Source of the DNA: Thioalkalivibrio sp. ALJ7
Lineage (GTDB): Bacteria > Pseudomonadota > Gammaproteobacteria > Ectothiorhodospirales > Ectothiorhodospiraceae
DNA: 64,000 bases
Assembly: GCF_000376865.1 (NCBI RefSeq)
Contig: NZ_AQXQ01000009.1
Location: 124,001-188,000, forward strand
Direction of reading: 5' to 3'
Part shown: one piece after another, positions 62,101 to 64,000 of the stretch
Position numbering within the stretch: position 1 is the first letter of the stretch
Layout of the letters: each line of letters starts with the position of its first letter
Made by a program: the position numbers and the translations under genes
The notes under the pieces: generated by a model
What the model was told of the DNA's origin: nothing
Databases searched by the model: none
What the model saw: only the letters and a program-made list of their open reading frames with translations

Positions 62101-63327
62101 TTACTGGACTGAATGAAGGCGGCCCTTGTGCGGTTGATCGGAGAGCAGGAGGTACGGGATCTCGTCGGCCAGGAGGGGGCGGGCGAAGTAGTAGCCCTGT
62201 ATACAGTCAAACTGCAGCTCTCGGCTGATCGACAGTTGTTCGCCGGTCTCCACCCCCTCGGCGATGGTGCGAAGCCCCAGCGATTCAGCGAGCAGGACAA
62301 TACCGCGCGAGAGGTCACGAGCGGATGCAGCCAGGCCGAGCCCGGAGATCAGGTGGCGATCGATCTTGAGGATGTCAATGGGGAAGCGATTGAGGTAGGC
62401 CAGCGATGAATAGCCAGTGCCAAAGTCGTCTATAGCGAGCTGTACGCCCAGGGACTTGAGTTGGTTCAGGGCATCGGTGGAATCGTCCAGTGCGAGCACC
62501 GTTTCAGTCAGCTCGAGGTGTAGCAGATCGGGTGGCAGGTGATGGAGTTCCACTGCACTGGCGACGTGCGCAGCCATTTCCGGACGCAACAAATCCCGGG
62601 CCGAGAGGTTGATTGCCACGTGCCAGGGCGGGCGCCCATGTTCGGCAGCCAATGCCTTCCACGCGGTTGCCTGGCGACAACCCTCGTTCAGGGCCAGATC
62701 ACTGATGTCGTGGATGAGCGCAGAATCCTCCGCTACCTCCAGGAAGTCTGCGGGCGCGAGCTCGCCCCGGATCGGGTGCTGCCAGCGGATCAAAGCCTCG
62801 GCACCCACATAACGCTCCTGCTCAAGCGAGTAGATGGGCTGGTAACGCAGGAAGAACTCGTTATGCCGCAGCCCGCGTCGGATATCGAGCTCCTGACGCA
62901 TCCGCCGCAGTTCTTCGGTGACTGGGTGCAGGGCCGGGATTACCAGCCAGGCCATCAGCTGGCCGATGCCCACGAAGAAACCCGTGCGGGTTAACCAGCG
63001 CTCGGTTTCCTGGGCGATCCCAGCGCTGACATCCACAGGGGTGAGTGGCCCGGCCAGTACGCCGGCGACCAGGGCCACCGCGAGGGCGGCACCCGCGCCG
63101 AAACGCGCGGCGGCAAACAGGATGGGCACGTAGTAGAGATGCGGGACGATGCTGTCCGCGCCCCCGGCGGTGTAGACAATCACCCAGGACAGCGTCAGGC
63201 CGCCAATAATCAGCAGGCTAGCGCTCACGAAAGACATACCCACCCAGGCGCGCAAGGTGCTGCGCGCCAGATGGTCGGAGTATCGCGTGCCATTGCCGGA
63301 AGGCAGAGCCGAATGGACTCTGGGCAT
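62101..63327 (-). CDS. Membrane-bound EAL-domain c-di-GMP phosphodiesterase
   Basis: The 408-aa protein has an N-terminal region of three or four hydrophobic segments (about 28-135) and an EAL domain (about 150-400). The catalytic motifs appear intact: GAEALIRWQHP (E177-A-L), NLSARDL, ELTETV, DDFGTGYSSLAYL, KIDRHLI, EGVETGEQL and QGYYFARPL. It should hydrolyse c-di-GMP. No GGDEF domain is fused. It is divergent from the HD-GYP gene at the window's end, across 580 bp. ATG 63327 is chosen; a GTG lies one codon upstream. Confidence 0.88.
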   Translation of the reverse strand: MPRVHSALPSGNGTRYSDHLARSTLRAWVGMSFVSASLLIIGGLTLSWVIVYTAGGADSIVPHLYYVPILFAAARFGAGAALAVALVAGVLAGPLTPVDVSAGIAQETERWLTRTGFFVGIGQLMAWLVIPALHPVTEELRRMRQELDIRRGLRHNEFFLRYQPIYSLEQERYVGAEALIRWQHPIRGELAPADFLEVAEDSALIHDISDLALNEGCRQATAWKALAAEHGRPPWHVAINLSARDLLRPEMAAHVASAVELHHLPPDLLHLELTETVLALDDSTDALNQLKSLGVQLAIDDFGTGYSSLAYLNRFPIDILKIDRHLISGLGLAASARDLSRGIVLLAESLGLRTIAEGVETGEQLSISRELQFDCIQGYYFARPLLADEIPYLLLSDQPHKGRLHSVQ

Positions 63328-63909
63328 CACACCCCCTTTGGATCACTCCATGACCCGTTGCTGCATGATGGGCCGATGCCGCAGCTGACCCCCTTGAGGC
63401 GCGCCCGACCATCCCGTCTGGTGACCTCTGGAGCGAGTGTAGTGCATTCACCTGAATTCGTTTGTTCTTGCGGCTGCTGCGACTGGATCACTAGAGGTGC
63501 CGATACACCCGCCGTGAACTGCGTGCTGACGAAGCAAAGTTATCGCGTGACGTTAGGTTTCAGGAATCCAGCTACCAGTAGGGTATGGACAGGGCCCGGG
63601 CACGAGGAAGAGCCGTCTGGCCGAGAGGTGTACGCCCTCCACGTTGACTGCGGGCCGCAAGCGGATGGCCTCGGTGACGGTCGAGAGCCCGGTCAGTAGC
63701 AGGACGATGCCCTGATCGGCCAGGCCCGCCCCGCCAGTCCCGCCACCTTGATGGCCTTGCTGCTTATGTTTCTCCTCGTGAGTCCCGCCACTGCATCGTG
63801 GACTCTCGTTAGACGCCGTTAGCCGCGATTTGTGGGGTATTGGATCCGGCCTCATAATCCATGGTCCGGAGCGAGGCCCGGGCCTGTTGTCGCAATCTCA
63901 GAGCGTTGG
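63328..63909. other. Gene-poor gap between the EAL and HD-GYP genes
   Basis: Nothing in these 582 bases is confidently coding. A 100-codon minus-strand frame (63553-63855) is low-complexity at its start (HKQQGHQGGGTGGAG) and lacks recognisable similarity; it could be a remnant. No tRNA, repeat family or terminator is recognised. The region may hold promoters of the two flanking genes. Confidence 0.4.
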
Positions 63910-64000
63910 ATGCTGAAAAAGATCAAGGTGGAGCATGTCGTCCCCGGAATGTACATCCAGGAGCTTTGTGGCTCGTGGATGGAGCACCCCTTTTGGCGCA
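63910..64000 (+). CDS. HD-GYP domain phosphodiesterase, N-terminal fragment (DUF3391)
   Basis: From ATG 63910 the first 30 codons read MLKKIKVEHVVPGMYIQELC and continue GSWMEHPFWR, the characteristic DUF3391 N-terminus that precedes HD-GYP c-di-GMP phosphodiesterase domains. The gene runs off the window, so the catalytic domain is not seen. Its neighbour is a membrane EAL phosphodiesterase. Confidence 0.75.
   Translation, partial: MLKKIKVEHVVPGMYIQELCGSWMEHPFWR

Noticed and set aside
63553-63815. Integron attC-like cores (GTTAGGT, GTTAGAC) around a small minus-strand frame
   Set aside because: No matching opposite core at the right distance and no attC fold were found; two 7-base matches are expected by chance.
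63553-63855. 100-codon minus-strand frame as a gene
   Set aside because: It has low complexity at the N-terminus, no ribosome binding site and no recognisable similarity; it is noted only as part of the gap.

Overview
The window looks like chromosomal core sequence of a high-GC gammaproteobacterium. Best guess is an Ectothiorhodospiraceae/Thioalkalivibrio-like chemolithoautotroph. This rests on the gene order glyA-nrdR-ribD-ribE-ribBA-ribH-nusB-thiL-pgpA, the DksA/GluQ pair and lipopolysaccharide genes, an SbtA/SbtB-type bicarbonate uptake pair and a complete seven-gene Mrp Na+/H+ antiporter operon. The taxonomic guess is inference; no rRNA or tRNA gene was seen.

Layout. 1-7.7 kb: riboflavin/nusB/thiL/pgpA cluster, interrupted by a 228-bp inverted-repeat element and a ~770-bp structured non-coding element (copy A). 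7.8-12.3 kb: two Gly/Pro-rich exported proteins flanking a cytosine permease, a flavodoxin-fold quinone reductase and sbtA-sbtB. 12.3-18.8 kb (minus): thpR, an NtrC-type regulator, a transporter-fused histidine kinase with an overlapping 57-codon membrane protein, gluQ and dksA. 19-28.4 kb: a CbbY-like phosphatase, marC, a dispersed-repeat patch, cysM, a PolB-like exonuclease, rlmD, then exbB-exbD-(WaaA-like)-lpxK-trm112-kdsB. 28.5-35.6 kb (minus): RIO kinase, two tiny lysine-rich genes (one broken by a 29-bp palindrome), a large SbcC/YhaN-like ATPase with its YhaO/SbcD-like nuclease, and a YigB-like phosphatase. 35.7-42.4 kb: cytochrome b561, a sulfatase-fold membrane enzyme, copy B of the non-coding element in opposite orientation, fabA, a 288-bp MITE and cell-envelope proteins. 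42.6-48.3 kb: mrpABCDEFG. 48.5-51.9 kb: a REP pair, a small protein divergent from an ArsR-rhodanese regulator, and an MFS transporter. 52-64 kb: a cyclic-nucleotide-binding protein, YdcF, a YdbH/YdbL-type envelope pair, YihY, lipoproteins, a lactate-permease-family transporter, an EAL protein and the start of an HD-GYP protein.

Functional threads. Mrp and SbtA/B fit life at high pH and Na+ with limiting CO2. YdbH/YdbL, the lipid A/KDO genes, ExbBD, FabA and YihY serve the envelope. EAL and HD-GYP proteins close the window with c-di-GMP turnover. The most unusual signals are non-coding: a two-copy, oppositely oriented structured element whose hairpins covary between copies, and a MITE family that left a 29-bp scar whose removal exactly restores a small reading frame.
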